Shown piece after piece: positions 1 to 6,339 of a stretch of DNA of 9,448 nucleotides (the stretch's first letter is position 1; the number at the start of each line of letters is the position of its first letter). A program made the translations under genes and the position numbers. A model generated the notes under the pieces. It was not told the DNA's origin. It ran no database searches and saw only the letters and a program-made list of their open reading frames with translations. Origin of the DNA: Streptosporangiaceae bacterium (GTDB lineage: Bacteria > Actinomycetota > Actinomycetes > Streptosporangiales > Streptosporangiaceae); the NCBI GenBank assembly GCA_030041195.1, contig JASHOI010000634.1, positions 1-9,448 of the forward strand, in the 5' to 3' direction.

Positions 1-550
1 CGGCCGCCGGAGCCAGGATCAGCAGAGCCGCGCTCACCGCGCCCGCGCCGACGAGCGCCGCGGCCAGCGGCGGCGCGACGCCCCGGATGAACAGGTCCTG
101 GGTGGCGTCCACGTCACTGATCAGGCGGGCCAGCAGGTCGCCGGACCGGAACGCGGCCAGGCCGGCCGGTGCCAGCCGCTCGAGGCGCCGGTAGATCGTG
201 ACCCGGATGTCGGCCAGGATCCGGAACGCGGCGTCGTGGGAGGCCAGCCGTTCCACATAGCGCGATACGGCACGTCCCACCGAGAGCCCGCGCACCGCGA
301 CCACGGCCACGGAGATCGCCTCGATGCTCGGGTGCTCGGACGCGCGGGCCAGCATGAACCCGCTGGTCGCGAGCAGCGCCACGCCGCAGCCGATGGCGGC
401 GGCGCCCGCGACGATCGCGATCAGCAGCTGGGCGCGCACCGGCCGGGCCAGCCGCAGCAGCCGCAGCAGCGGGCGGCGGCCAGCGCCGACGTGGGGATGT
501 TGGATGGACGGGCGCGCGGTCCCGCCGGCCGCCGCTCCGGCCGGGCTCAC
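1..550 (-). CDS. cydC: CydC, ABC exporter subunit for cytochrome bd assembly (3' part missing)
   Basis: This is the N-terminal membrane part (183 complete codons visible) of CydC, one half of the CydDC ABC exporter. CydDC moves reduced thiols (glutathione or cysteine in E. coli) and/or haem-related cargo across the inner membrane and is required for cytochrome bd assembly. The translation shows the family pattern: a transmembrane helix with LLATSGFMLARASEHP (residues about 58-73), then AVRAVGRAVSRYVERLASHD (about 86-105), RILADIRV and RSGDLLARLISDVDATQD, typical of the cytoplasmic coupling region of CydC. The GTG start at 550 shares the bases GTGA (547-550) with the cydD stop, which indicates translational coupling and supports this start. 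The second half of the membrane domain and the whole ATPase domain lie beyond the left edge. The cut is the window edge, not a visible mutation. Confidence 0.9.
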   Translation of the reverse strand, partial: MSPAGAAAGGTARPSIQHPHVGAGRRPLLRLLRLARPVRAQLLIAIVAGAAAIGCGVALLATSGFMLARASEHPSIEAISVAVVAVRGLSVGRAVSRYVERLASHDAAFRILADIRVTIYRRLERLAPAGLAAFRSGDLLARLISDVDATQDLFIRGVAPPLAAALVGAGAVSAALLILAPAA

Positions 551-2304
551 CGGGTCACCGCCGCGGCGATCGTGGCGGAGGTGCGCTCGGTGGGGTCGGG
601 CTGGCGAAGCTGCCCGTGATCCAGGCTGATCACGCGGGTGGCCAGGCGCTCCCAGCCGGATGCGTGGCTGACCAGCACGACGGTTCGGCCGGCCGCCACG
701 GTCTCGACCGTCTCCCAGAGCCGGCGGGCGCTGGCCGGGTCGAGGTGGGCGGCTGGCTCGTCGAGCAGCAGCAGCTGCGCGTCCCTGAGGAACGCCCGGG
801 CCAGCGCGATCTTCTGCCGCTGACCGGCCGACAGCCGCTGCCCGCGCTCGCCGAGTTCGGCGTCGTAGCCGCCGGGCAAGGCCTCGATGAACTCGGCGGC
901 GCCGGCCAGCCCGGCCGCCCGCCGGATCGCGTCCAGGCTGGCGCCGGGGCTGCCGAGTGCGATGTTGCCGGCGGCGGTGCCGGCGAACAGGTGCGGCTGC
1001 TGCGGCACCCACGCGATCTGCGCGCGCCACCGGCCGGGGTCGATCGCGGCCAGGTCGACGCCGCCGACCTCGATCGTTCCGGCGGCGGGCTGGACGAACC
1101 CGAGCAGCAGCGCCAGCAGCGTGCTCTTGCCGGCACCGCTCGGCCCGGTCACCGCGATCCGCTCACCCGGCCGGATCGCCAGGCTCAGCTCCTGCAAAGC
1201 CGGCCGGTGGCGTCCCGGGTAAGCGGCGGTCACCGCGTTCAGGGCGATCTCCTCGGTGCGCAGGTCGGCATCGGTCCGCGGCGTTGCGGCGGGGCGGGGA
1301 GGCGCCGGGCTGTCCAGAATCTCCAGCACCCGGCCGGCCGCCGCGGCGCCCTCCATGCTCGCGTGGAACTGGGCGGCGACCGCGCGCAGCGGCAGGAACG
1401 CCTCGGGCGTCAGCAGCAGCACGAGCAGCGCGGTCTCGTACGCCATGTGGCCGTAGAGCAGCCGCAGCCCGACCTCGACCGCGACCAGGGCGGTGGCAAC
1501 GGCGGCGGCGAGCTCGAGCACCAGCGCGGACAGGAACGCGACCCGCAGCGCGGACATGGTCGCCGACCGGTAGGCGCCGGTGACCTCGCCGATCACCGTC
1601 TGCTGCGGCTTGGCCCTGCCGAACATCTTGAGCGTGGGCAGGCCCTCGACCACGTCGAGGAAGTGCCCGGCGAGCGTGGCGAGCAGCCGCCACTGCCGTC
1701 GCGTCTGCGCCTTGGTGTGCCAGCCGACCAGCACCGCGAACAGCGGGATCAGCGGCAACGTCACCGCGATCAGCACGGCGGAGATCCAGTCGGCCGCCGC
1801 CACCCGCGCCAGGACCGCGACCGGAACCGCGACCGCCAGCACCAGCTGCGGAAGGTAGCGCGCGAAGTAGGTGTCCAGCCCGTCAAGGCCCCTGGTGGCC
1901 AGCGCGGTAATCTCCCCACCCTGCCCACCCTCTCCATCCTGCCCACCCTCCCCACCCGGCCCGCCCCTCACCACGCGGGACGCGAGCGCGCGCCGCAGCT
2001 GAGACTTCACGGTGGCGGCCGCGCGCAGCGCCGAGACCTCGCCGCCGTAGGTCACCGCGGCCCGCGCGGCCACGACGCCGAGCAAGGCCGCCACGGTGCC
2101 GCACAGGGCGGCGGGGTGACCGCGGGCCGCTGCGGCAAGCGCGTGCGCCAGCAGGCCCGCCTGGACCAGGATCGCGACCGTGGCCACGATCCCGAGGGCG
2201 ACCGTGGTGACGAGCTGGCGACGTGCGGCGCGGGCGTAACGCAGCAGCCGCGGGTCAACCGGGCGCACGGCCAGCCGGCGGCTTGATCCAGACCACGAGC
2301 TCAT
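547..2304 (-). CDS. cydD: CydD, ABC exporter subunit for cytochrome bd assembly
   Basis: CydD pairs with CydC to form the thiol/haem-linked ABC exporter needed for mature cytochrome bd oxidase. The 585-residue protein has the normal order: a six-helix membrane domain (about 30-330, including TRGLDGLDTYFARYLPQ at about 137-153, diagnostic of CydD), then an ATPase domain. ATPase motifs are Walker A GPSGAGKST (387-395, K393), Q-loop PQQPH (Q435), signature LSAGQ (491-495), Walker B LLLLDEP (D515, E516) and H-loop H547. All are intact, so it should hydrolyse ATP. I chose ATG at 2304, with GGGGA just upstream (spacing is short, about 3 nt). The frame stays open to an ATG at 2403, but that extension reads as unlike the family and runs through the divergent promoter region. 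A GTG a few codons inside is also possible. Residues 117-131 are a GGE/GGQ repeat (see the repeat entry), an insertion in a cytoplasmic loop. cydC follows with a 4-bp overlap; cydAB is not adjacent on the upstream side. Confidence 0.92.
   Translation of the reverse strand: MSSWSGSSRRLAVRPVDPRLLRYARAARRQLVTTVALGIVATVAILVQAGLLAHALAAAARGHPAALCGTVAALLGVVAARAAVTYGGEVSALRAAATVKSQLRRALASRVVRGGPGGEGGQDGEGGQGGEITALATRGLDGLDTYFARYLPQLVLAVAVPVAVLARVAAADWISAVLIAVTLPLIPLFAVLVGWHTKAQTRRQWRLLATLAGHFLDVVEGLPTLKMFGRAKPQQTVIGEVTGAYRSATMSALRVAFLSALVLELAAAVATALVAVEVGLRLLYGHMAYETALLVLLLTPEAFLPLRAVAAQFHASMEGAAAAGRVLEILDSPAPPRPAATPRTDADLRTEEIALNAVTAAYPGRHRPALQELSLAIRPGERIAVTGPSGAGKSTLLALLLGFVQPAAGTIEVGGVDLAAIDPGRWRAQIAWVPQQPHLFAGTAAGNIALGSPGASLDAIRRAAGLAGAAEFIEALPGGYDAELGERGQRLSAGQRQKIALARAFLRDAQLLLLDEPAAHLDPASARRLWETVETVAAGRTVVLVSHASGWERLATRVISLDHGQLRQPDPTERTSATIAAAVTR
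1913..1957 (-). repeat. Five-copy 9-bp tandem array inside cydD, G-quadruplex-like
   Basis: On the cydD coding strand five 9-bp units follow one another without gaps: GGGTGGGGA, GGGTGGGCA, GGATGGAGA, GGGTGGGCA, GGGTGGGGA. They encode the triplets GGE-GGQ-DGE-GGQ-GGE at residues 117-131. The unit length is a multiple of three, so copy-number changes would keep the reading frame. Two runs, GGGTGGGGAGGGTGGG and GGGTGGGCAGGGTGGGG, each satisfy the four-G-tract pattern with 1-2 nt loops. They lie on the non-template strand, so the mRNA would also carry them. Whether a quadruplex forms is inference. Confidence 0.9.
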
Positions 2305-2419
2305 GCTTCCCCAGCTGCCGAAATCGCAGTTCACCCCGGCCGGGTGAGGTAGGCCTGGGCCCGCCCGGGGACCGTACACGCATGCGGGACGGGGGCCGCA
2401 CACGCGTGCGGAACGGCCG
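2305..2419. promoter_or_regulatory. Divergent intergenic region between cydD and the SfLAP-family gene
   Basis: These 115 bp separate two genes transcribed away from each other, so promoters for both cydDC (leftward) and the rightward gene must lie here unless they overlap coding sequence. I see no convincing -35/-10 pair on either strand. A TACGGT hexamer on the minus strand (2372-2377) resembles a -10 box but has no partner at normal spacing. The half nearer the rightward gene contains two 21-bp direct repeats (separate entry). The rest is GC-rich with a CCCGGG run around 2362-2370. Confidence 0.5.
2372..2416. repeat. Pair of imperfect 21-bp direct repeats with palindromic cores, candidate operator
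   Basis: Copy 1 is 2372-2392 and copy 2 is 2396-2416. They match at 18 of 21 positions, and their starts are 24 bp apart. Each holds a short palindrome: CGCATGCG in copy 1 and CACGCGTG in copy 2. Copy 2 ends three bases before the GTG start of the downstream gene, so a protein bound there would cover its initiation region, and could also reach the cydD promoter. The binding role is inferred from position and symmetry; no known regulator motif was recognised. Confidence 0.45.
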
Positions 2420-3097
2420 GTGATCGCGCAGGCGGCCGGGCTGGCCGTGCTGGCGGCGCTGTCCCCGACGGTGCTGCTGGCGGCTGCCGTCTATCTCGGC
2501 TCGGCCCGGCCCAGGCGGACCACTCTCTTCTACCTCCTCGGCGCCCTGCTGATGAGCACGACGATCGCCGTGGTCGTGGTGGTGCTGCTGCGCAGCGCCG
2601 GCCTGAGCCATCCGGACCAGCACACGCCCCGATACGGCCTGCGGCTCGGCCTCGGCCTGCTGCTGCTCGCCGTTGGTGCCGTGCTGCTCGTCCGCCGCCC
2701 CAGGCGCCGGCCGGCCGATCAGGTGAAGAAAAAGAAGAAGCCCGGGCTGGTGTCGAGGATGATCGCCAACCCGTCGCCGCTGAGCGCGTTCTGCGTCGGC
2801 ATACTGATGTTCGCCCCGGGCGTCACGTTCCTGGCCGCGCTGCAGGTCATTGCCACGGCCCGGGCCGACATCGAGCTGACAACGGTGGCCGTGGCGGTCG
2901 CCGTGCTGATCGACGTGGTGCTGGTCTGGCTGCCCCTGGTCCTGTTCCTGCTCTGGCCCGGGCTCACCGAGCACCGCCTGAAGACCTTCAACGGGTGGCT
3001 GCGTGCGCACGGCAGCGCGCTGCTGGTCGGGGCGATCACGGTGGCCGGGGTTCTCATGGTCTTCGACGGCAGCTACGGGCTCATTAACAGCAAGTGA
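2420..3097 (+). CDS. SfLAP/GAP-family six-helix membrane protein
   Basis: The 225-residue protein matches the actinobacterial SfLAP (GAP, sulfolipid-1-addressing protein) family, named after a mycobacterial protein linked to export of glycolipids. It is an inner-membrane protein with LysE-like topology. Hydrophobic segments are at about 4-26, 35-57, 73-91, 120-145, 150-175 and 195-215. Family hallmarks are the early LAALSPTVLL segment (about 11-20), GSARPRR right after helix 1, and NPSPLSAF with FAPGVTF (117-137) in helix 4. A basic cytoplasmic loop (92-107) ends in five consecutive lysines. The GTG start at 2420 puts helix 1 immediately at the N-terminus as in the family, although no strong ribosome binding site precedes it. 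The substrate cannot be inferred; a small amphipathic or lipid-linked cargo is the family guess. It is divergent from cydDC and 113 bp before the CMD-like gene. Confidence 0.8.
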   Translation: MIAQAAGLAVLAALSPTVLLAAAVYLGSARPRRTTLFYLLGALLMSTTIAVVVVVLLRSAGLSHPDQHTPRYGLRLGLGLLLLAVGAVLLVRRPRRRPADQVKKKKKPGLVSRMIANPSPLSAFCVGILMFAPGVTFLAALQVIATARADIELTTVAVAVAVLIDVVLVWLPLVLFLLWPGLTEHRLKTFNGWLRAHGSALLVGAITVAGVLMVFDGSYGLINSK

Positions 3098-3210
3098 CCA
3101 GGCACGATGCAGGTTGACCCCGACCACCCGCTGAGGGTGACGCAACGTCGCCGGTAAGGCGGGACCGTTTTACCGCATGGAATCGAGGCTGCGACGAAAG
3201 GACCGCGGAC
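3098..3210 (+). promoter_or_regulatory. Intergenic region with inverted repeats before the CMD-like gene
   Basis: Two dyads are visible. CACCC/GGGTG (3125-3129 and 3135-3139, 5-nt loop) could be a weak terminator for the membrane-protein gene but has no T-run. CGGTAA/TTACCG (3152-3157 and 3170-3175, 12-bp spacing, start-to-start 18 bp) looks more like a protein-binding site. A TTGACC at 3114-3119 resembles a -35 box but no TANNNT sits 16-18 bp later. A good ribosome binding site GAAAGGA (3196-3202) stands 8 nt before the ATG at 3211. A separate promoter here is likely but not located. Confidence 0.35.
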
Positions 3211-3570
3211 ATGACCGTGCCCGTAAACGCTGATGTCGACGCCGCGACCAGGGATGCCCTGGCCGGCATGTCCAGAGGCGATCAGCCGGTGCTGGACGAG
3301 ATGTCGGATCTCCGCAACGCCGAGCAGGAGGGCAGCGGGCTGGACGCCCGCACCTTCTCCCTCGTCAAGATCGCCGCGCTGATCGCGGTCGACGCTCCCC
3401 CGGTCTCGTATCTCTGGCAGGTGGCCAACGCGCTGGACTCCGGCGCCACGCCGGAGGACCTGCTCGGCGTGCTGCGCGCCATCACCCCGCAGGTCGGCGC
3501 GCCACGGGCGATGGCCGCGGCCCCGGAGATCATGGTCGCGCTCGGTCTCGAGCTGCCCGACGGCGCGTGA
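3211..3570 (+). CDS. Carboxymuconolactone decarboxylase-fold (AhpD-like) protein without catalytic residues
   Basis: This 119-residue all-helical protein resembles the carboxymuconolactone decarboxylase (CMD) family: LDARTFSLVKIAALIA (44-59), then a hydrophobic helix, then ALDSGATPEDLLGVLRAITPQVGAPRA (74-100), the CMD helix-turn pattern. Length is normal for small CMD proteins. It contains no cysteine, so it cannot act as an AhpD-type CXXC peroxidase partner. The position where decarboxylases usually show W-H-V reads W69-Q70-V71, so the usual histidine also appears to be missing. The start is well supported by GAAAGGA 8 nt upstream. The SHOCT gene begins 27 bp after its stop, so the two are probably cotranscribed. 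It could be an oligomeric scaffold or small-molecule binder; no reaction is claimed. Confidence 0.72.
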   Translation: MTVPVNADVDAATRDALAGMSRGDQPVLDEMSDLRNAEQEGSGLDARTFSLVKIAALIAVDAPPVSYLWQVANALDSGATPEDLLGVLRAITPQVGAPRAMAAAPEIMVALGLELPDGA

Positions 3571-3597
3571 CCCGGACATAGTCCCGAGGAGGAAGAC

Positions 3598-3924
3598 ATG
3601 TTCATGCGGCGACGCCCGTTGCTGCGCTCGGCCGTGATCGGCGGCGGCGCGTACGTGGCGGGCAAGAGATCCGCTCAGCGGTCGGCCGAGCAGGCGCAGC
3701 AGGACCAGCAGGCGCAGCAGCAGGAGGACGAGCAGAACGAGCGGATCGCGAGCCTGGAACAGCAGCAGCAGGCGCAGGGCAAGCCCGGCGGCCAGGGGCC
3801 AGCGGCGGTGCCCAAGCCGTCCATGCTCGACCAGCTGAACCAGCTGAACCAGCTACACAAGCAGGGAGCCCTGTCCGACTCCGAGTTCACCGCCGCCAAG
3901 TCGAAGCTGCTCGGCAGCGGCTGA
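3598..3924 (+). CDS. SHOCT-domain protein with glycine-rich N-terminus and Gln-rich linker
   Basis: The 108-residue protein has three parts. A basic N-terminus is followed by a short hydrophobic glycine-rich stretch AVIGGGAYVAGKR (12-24) that may lie at the membrane. Next is a Gln/Glu-rich helical segment (27-60) likely to form a coiled coil. After a Pro/Gly linker comes a C-terminal SHOCT domain (77-105, LDQLNQLNQLHKQGALSDSEFTAAKSKLL). SHOCT domains are short helical hairpins, usually at the C-terminus, thought to mediate oligomerisation or association. The same three-part layout occurs in other actinobacterial small proteins of unknown role. Start ATG 3598 has GAGGAGG (3586-3592) 5 nt upstream; the internal ATG at 3604 fits less well. 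The domain start is encoded by a 9-bp near-repeat (CAGCTGAAC at 3832 and 3841, CAGCTACAC at 3850). It follows the CMD-like gene by 27 bp. Confidence 0.8.
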   Translation: MFMRRRPLLRSAVIGGGAYVAGKRSAQRSAEQAQQDQQAQQQEDEQNERIASLEQQQQAQGKPGGQGPAAVPKPSMLDQLNQLNQLHKQGALSDSEFTAAKSKLLGSG

Positions 3925-3930
3925 GCAGGA

Positions 3931-3949
3931 CCGGCCCCGCGATGGCCGG
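3931..3949 (+). terminator. First hairpin after the SHOCT gene
   Basis: CCGGCC (3931-3936) and GGCCGG (3944-3949) can pair around a 7-nt loop, seven bases after the SHOCT stop codon. There is no T-run. It may act with the second hairpin downstream as part of a two-hairpin termination region, but GC-rich sequence gives such pairs by chance. Confidence 0.3.
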
Positions 3950-3965
3950 CCGGGTCCGGCGGGCG

Positions 3966-3983
3966 CCCGGTGTCACCGGGTTT
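3966..3983 (+). terminator. Probable intrinsic terminator after the SHOCT gene
   Basis: CCCGGTGTCACCGGG (3966-3980) is a perfect dyad, best drawn as a 6-bp GC-rich stem with a GTC loop, and is followed directly by TTT (3981-3983). It sits 41 bp after the SHOCT stop and about 90 bp before the next start, a sensible place to end the CMD-SHOCT transcript. The T-run is short, as is common in actinobacteria, so readthrough is possible. Confidence 0.5.
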
Positions 3984-4072
3984 CAGGCAGGGGTATGCGG
4001 GATGCGCCTGATTCAGTGCCCGCCGGGCCAGCTTCCTGGCGCTGCTCCGGCGCCGGTGCGGAGGAGACGCTG

Positions 4073-4765
4073 ATGACCGGACAGACGGTGCAGGACACCG
4101 GCCAACTGCACGTCGCCACGCCGCTGAAGACGCCCCGCGCGGCGGCGGTGGCCGGAATCGTCTTCTCCGTGCTGCTCATCACGGCGCTGGTGCTGCTCGA
4201 GCTGTCGACCCCGCACAACGTCCGCGAGCCGGGCGCCTGGCTGAGTGACTCGGCGCGCCGGACGGCCGTGGCGGTCGCGCTGAACCTCGTTCCGTTCGCC
4301 GGGATCGCGTTCCTGTGGTTCATCGGCGTGATCAGGGACCGGATCGGCAGGCATGAGGACCGCTTCTTCGCGACCGTGTTCCTCGGCAGCGGCCTGCTGT
4401 TCGTCGGCATGCTGTTCGTGGCGGCGGCCGTGGCGGGCGGGATCATCGCCGGGGAGGCGTCCCGGCCGCCCGGCGCGTCGGGAGCGAGCGCGCTGGCACT
4501 CGGGCGCAACGTCACCTCGATCCTGGTGAACGTCTACGCGATCCGGATGGCGGCCGTGTTCACGCTCACCACGGTGACGATCGCGCGGCGCACCCAGATC
4601 GTGTCCCGGTGGCTGACGGTTGCCGGGATCGTCGCCGCCGTCGTGCTGCTCATCGGCAGCGGGATCTCGGTCTGGGTGGAACTGCTGTTCCCGGCCTGGA
4701 TCCTCGCGCTGAGCATCGACGTCCTCGTCGCGGGCCGCCGGGAGCCGATCACCCCGCCTGGGTGA
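4073..4765 (+). CDS. Six-helix membrane protein of unknown function
   Basis: I do not recognise a characterised family. The 230-residue protein has a short polar N-terminus and about six hydrophobic helices near residues 23-42, 65-87, 98-126, 147-170, 180-200 and 203-220. A periplasmic-like loop (45-62) contains STPHNVREPGAW, and a charged loop RDRIGRHEDRFF (88-99) lies between helices 2 and 3; that loop and NVYAIRMA (153-160) look like the most constrained parts. The start at ATG 4073 has GGAGGAG (4060-4066) with 6-nt spacing. The frame is open back to an ATG at 3995, but that stretch is polar, lacks a good ribosome binding site and lies right behind the terminator hairpin. The DUF2252 gene follows after 76 bp, so the two may share a transcript. 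No signal peptide or catalytic motif is seen; it could be a transporter subunit, sensor or membrane partner of a neighbour. Confidence 0.7.
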   Translation: MTGQTVQDTGQLHVATPLKTPRAAAVAGIVFSVLLITALVLLELSTPHNVREPGAWLSDSARRTAVAVALNLVPFAGIAFLWFIGVIRDRIGRHEDRFFATVFLGSGLLFVGMLFVAAAVAGGIIAGEASRPPGASGASALALGRNVTSILVNVYAIRMAAVFTLTTVTIARRTQIVSRWLTVAGIVAAVVLLIGSGISVWVELLFPAWILALSIDVLVAGRREPITPPG

Positions 4766-4801
4766 CGCACGCGGCACCGCGCCCGGGCATCGTGACTGGC
4801 G

Positions 4802-4826
4802 GGCAGTGGCCGAGAAGGCAGTGGCC
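4802..4826 (+). repeat. Short direct repeat in the leader of the DUF2252 gene
   Basis: GGCAGTGGCC occurs at 4802-4811 and again at 4817-4826, a 15-bp period, ending just before the ribosome binding site GAGAGGAG (4828-4835). Each copy contains an in-frame GTG (4806, 4821), so the repeat also creates two alternative upstream starts. It may be a small leader duplication or a binding site for a regulator. Confidence 0.5.
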
Positions 4827-4841
4827 AGAGAGGAGCCGAGA

Positions 4842-6308
4842 ATGAGCGTCACCACGGCAGCGAGGCCGAAGCCGGCCCGGCCAGTGCAGCGGTATCAGCT
4901 GGATACGGCGCTGGGGCATCTGACCCCGGCCGAGCGCGCAGTGCGCGGCAAGGCCGCGCGAGCCGAGGTGCCGCTGGAGAGCCACGCGGTGTTCGACCCG
5001 CCGCCGGACCGGCCCGACCCGATCGCGCTGCTCGAGGAGCAGTCCGAGACCCGGGTCCCCGAGCTGGTTCCGGTCCGCTACGGCCGGATGATGGCCTCCC
5101 CGTTCAGCTACTACCGCGGCGCCGCGCTGCCGATGGCCAGCGACCTGGCCGCCACGCCGGTCTCCGGCCTGGCCGTGCAGGCCTGCGGCGACGCGCACCT
5201 GTCCAACTTCGGGGTGTTCGGCTCCGCCGAGCGCCGCCTGGTCTTCGACGTCAACGACTTCGACGAGACCCTGCCCGGACCCTGGGAATGGGACGTCAAG
5301 CGGCTCGCCGCCAGCCTTGAAGTCGCCGCCCGCGGCAACGGGTTCCCCGCGAAAAAACGCCACGCGATCGTCGCCGCCACCGTGGCCATGTACCGAGAGG
5401 CGATGCGCAGCTTCGCCGGCATGACCAACCTGGAGGTCTGGTACGCCAGCGCGGACCTGGACGTGCTGCGGCAGCAGAACCCGGGACAGCTGAAGGCGCG
5501 CCAGCGCAAGGCGGTTGACAAGGGCATGGCCAAGGCGCGGACCAGGGACAGCATGCAGGAAGTGGGCAAGCTAACCCACATGGTCAACGGCAGGCCGCGG
5601 ATCATCGCCGACCCGCCGCTGATCGTCCCGATCGACCAGCTGATGCCCGACGACATGGACCGGAAGAGCTTCGAGGCGCTGATCAGCGACCTGATAGCCG
5701 GATACCGGCGGACGCTGGAGACCGACCGCCGGTACCTGCTCGAGCAGTTCGAGTTCTGCGACCTAGCGCACAAGGTGGTGGGGGTCGGCAGCGTCGGCAC
5801 CCGCTGCTGGATCGCGCTGATGCTCGGCCGCGACACCGGCGACCCGCTGTTCCTGCAGGTCAAGGAGGCGCAGGACTCGGTGCTGTGCCGGTATGTGGGG
5901 GCGAGCAAGTACGCCAACCAGGGCCAGCGCGTGGTCGCGGGCCAGCGGCTGATGCAGGCCTCCAGTGACATCTTCCTCGGCTGGCAGCGCAATCCGGCCG
6001 GACTCGACGAACGTACCCGTGACTTCTATGTGCGCCAGTTGCGAGACTGGAAGTTCTCGCTCGACATCGAGTCCATGGTGCCGCGCGGCTTGCGCATTTA
6101 CGGCCAGCTGTGCGGCTGGACCCTGGCCAGGGCGCACGCCCGCTCCGGGGACCGCATCGCGATCGCCGCCTACCTGGGCGCCTCGGACACGTTCGACCAG
6201 GCGATCGCACAGTTCGCCGACGCTTACGCCGACCAGAACGAGAAGGACCATGAGGCGCTGCTGGCCGCCGTTGCATCGGGCCGGATCATCGCCGAAAGCG
6301 ATCTGTGA
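4842..6308 (+). CDS. DUF2252 family protein, kinase-like (possibly permuted fold)
   Basis: The 488-residue protein is a clear full-length DUF2252 member; biochemical function of the family is not established to my knowledge. Hallmarks in order: RYGRMMASPFSYYRGAA (79-95); VQACGDAHLSNFGVF (112-126) and FDVNDFDETLPGPWEWDVKRLAAS (135-158), which resemble the catalytic loop (D117, N122) and metal-binding aspartates (D136, D139) of aminoglycoside-phosphotransferase-like kinases; VGVGSVGTR (313-321), like a glycine-rich loop; LFLQVKEA (about 336-343, K341), like the nucleotide-binding lysine strand; GQRVVAGQRLMQASSD; and LARAHARSGD near the C-terminus. No signal peptide or membrane helix, so cytoplasmic. 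ATG 4842 has GAGAGGAG 6 nt upstream and is preferred over GTG 4806 or 4821. It lies between a membrane protein (76 bp upstream) and a ClC channel gene (31 bp downstream). Small-molecule or protein phosphotransfer is plausible but inferred. Confidence 0.88.
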   Translation: MSVTTAARPKPARPVQRYQLDTALGHLTPAERAVRGKAARAEVPLESHAVFDPPPDRPDPIALLEEQSETRVPELVPVRYGRMMASPFSYYRGAALPMASDLAATPVSGLAVQACGDAHLSNFGVFGSAERRLVFDVNDFDETLPGPWEWDVKRLAASLEVAARGNGFPAKKRHAIVAATVAMYREAMRSFAGMTNLEVWYASADLDVLRQQNPGQLKARQRKAVDKGMAKARTRDSMQEVGKLTHMVNGRPRIIADPPLIVPIDQLMPDDMDRKSFEALISDLIAGYRRTLETDRRYLLEQFEFCDLAHKVVGVGSVGTRCWIALMLGRDTGDPLFLQVKEAQDSVLCRYVGASKYANQGQRVVAGQRLMQASSDIFLGWQRNPAGLDERTRDFYVRQLRDWKFSLDIESMVPRGLRIYGQLCGWTLARAHARSGDRIAIAAYLGASDTFDQAIAQFADAYADQNEKDHEALLAAVASGRIIAESDL

Positions 6309-6339
6309 CACCTGCAAGTAACGGGATCCGGGCGCCGCT

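Noticed and set aside
1913..1957. CRISPR-like interpretation of the tandem array
   Set aside because: Units are 9 bp and contiguous with no spacers, and they sit in frame inside cydD.
616..2286. A 556-codon open frame on the plus strand opposite cydD
   Set aside because: Its translation is rich in Arg, Gln, Gly and Asp with no recognisable domain, while the opposite strand encodes CydD with all ABC motifs. Long antisense frames are expected at this GC content.
2305..2403. N-terminal extension of CydD to an ATG at 2403
   Set aside because: The added residues are Pro/Gly-rich, unlike CydD N-termini, and would cover the divergent promoter region and its repeats.
3114..3142. TTGACC as a housekeeping -35 box
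   Set aside because: No TANNNT-like -10 element at 16-18 bp downstream (the position reads GTGACG).
3995..4072. N-terminal extension of the six-helix membrane protein to ATG 3995
   Set aside because: No good ribosome binding site, polar non-family-like sequence, and a start only 12 bp behind the terminator hairpin. ATG 4073 has GGAGGAG at proper spacing.
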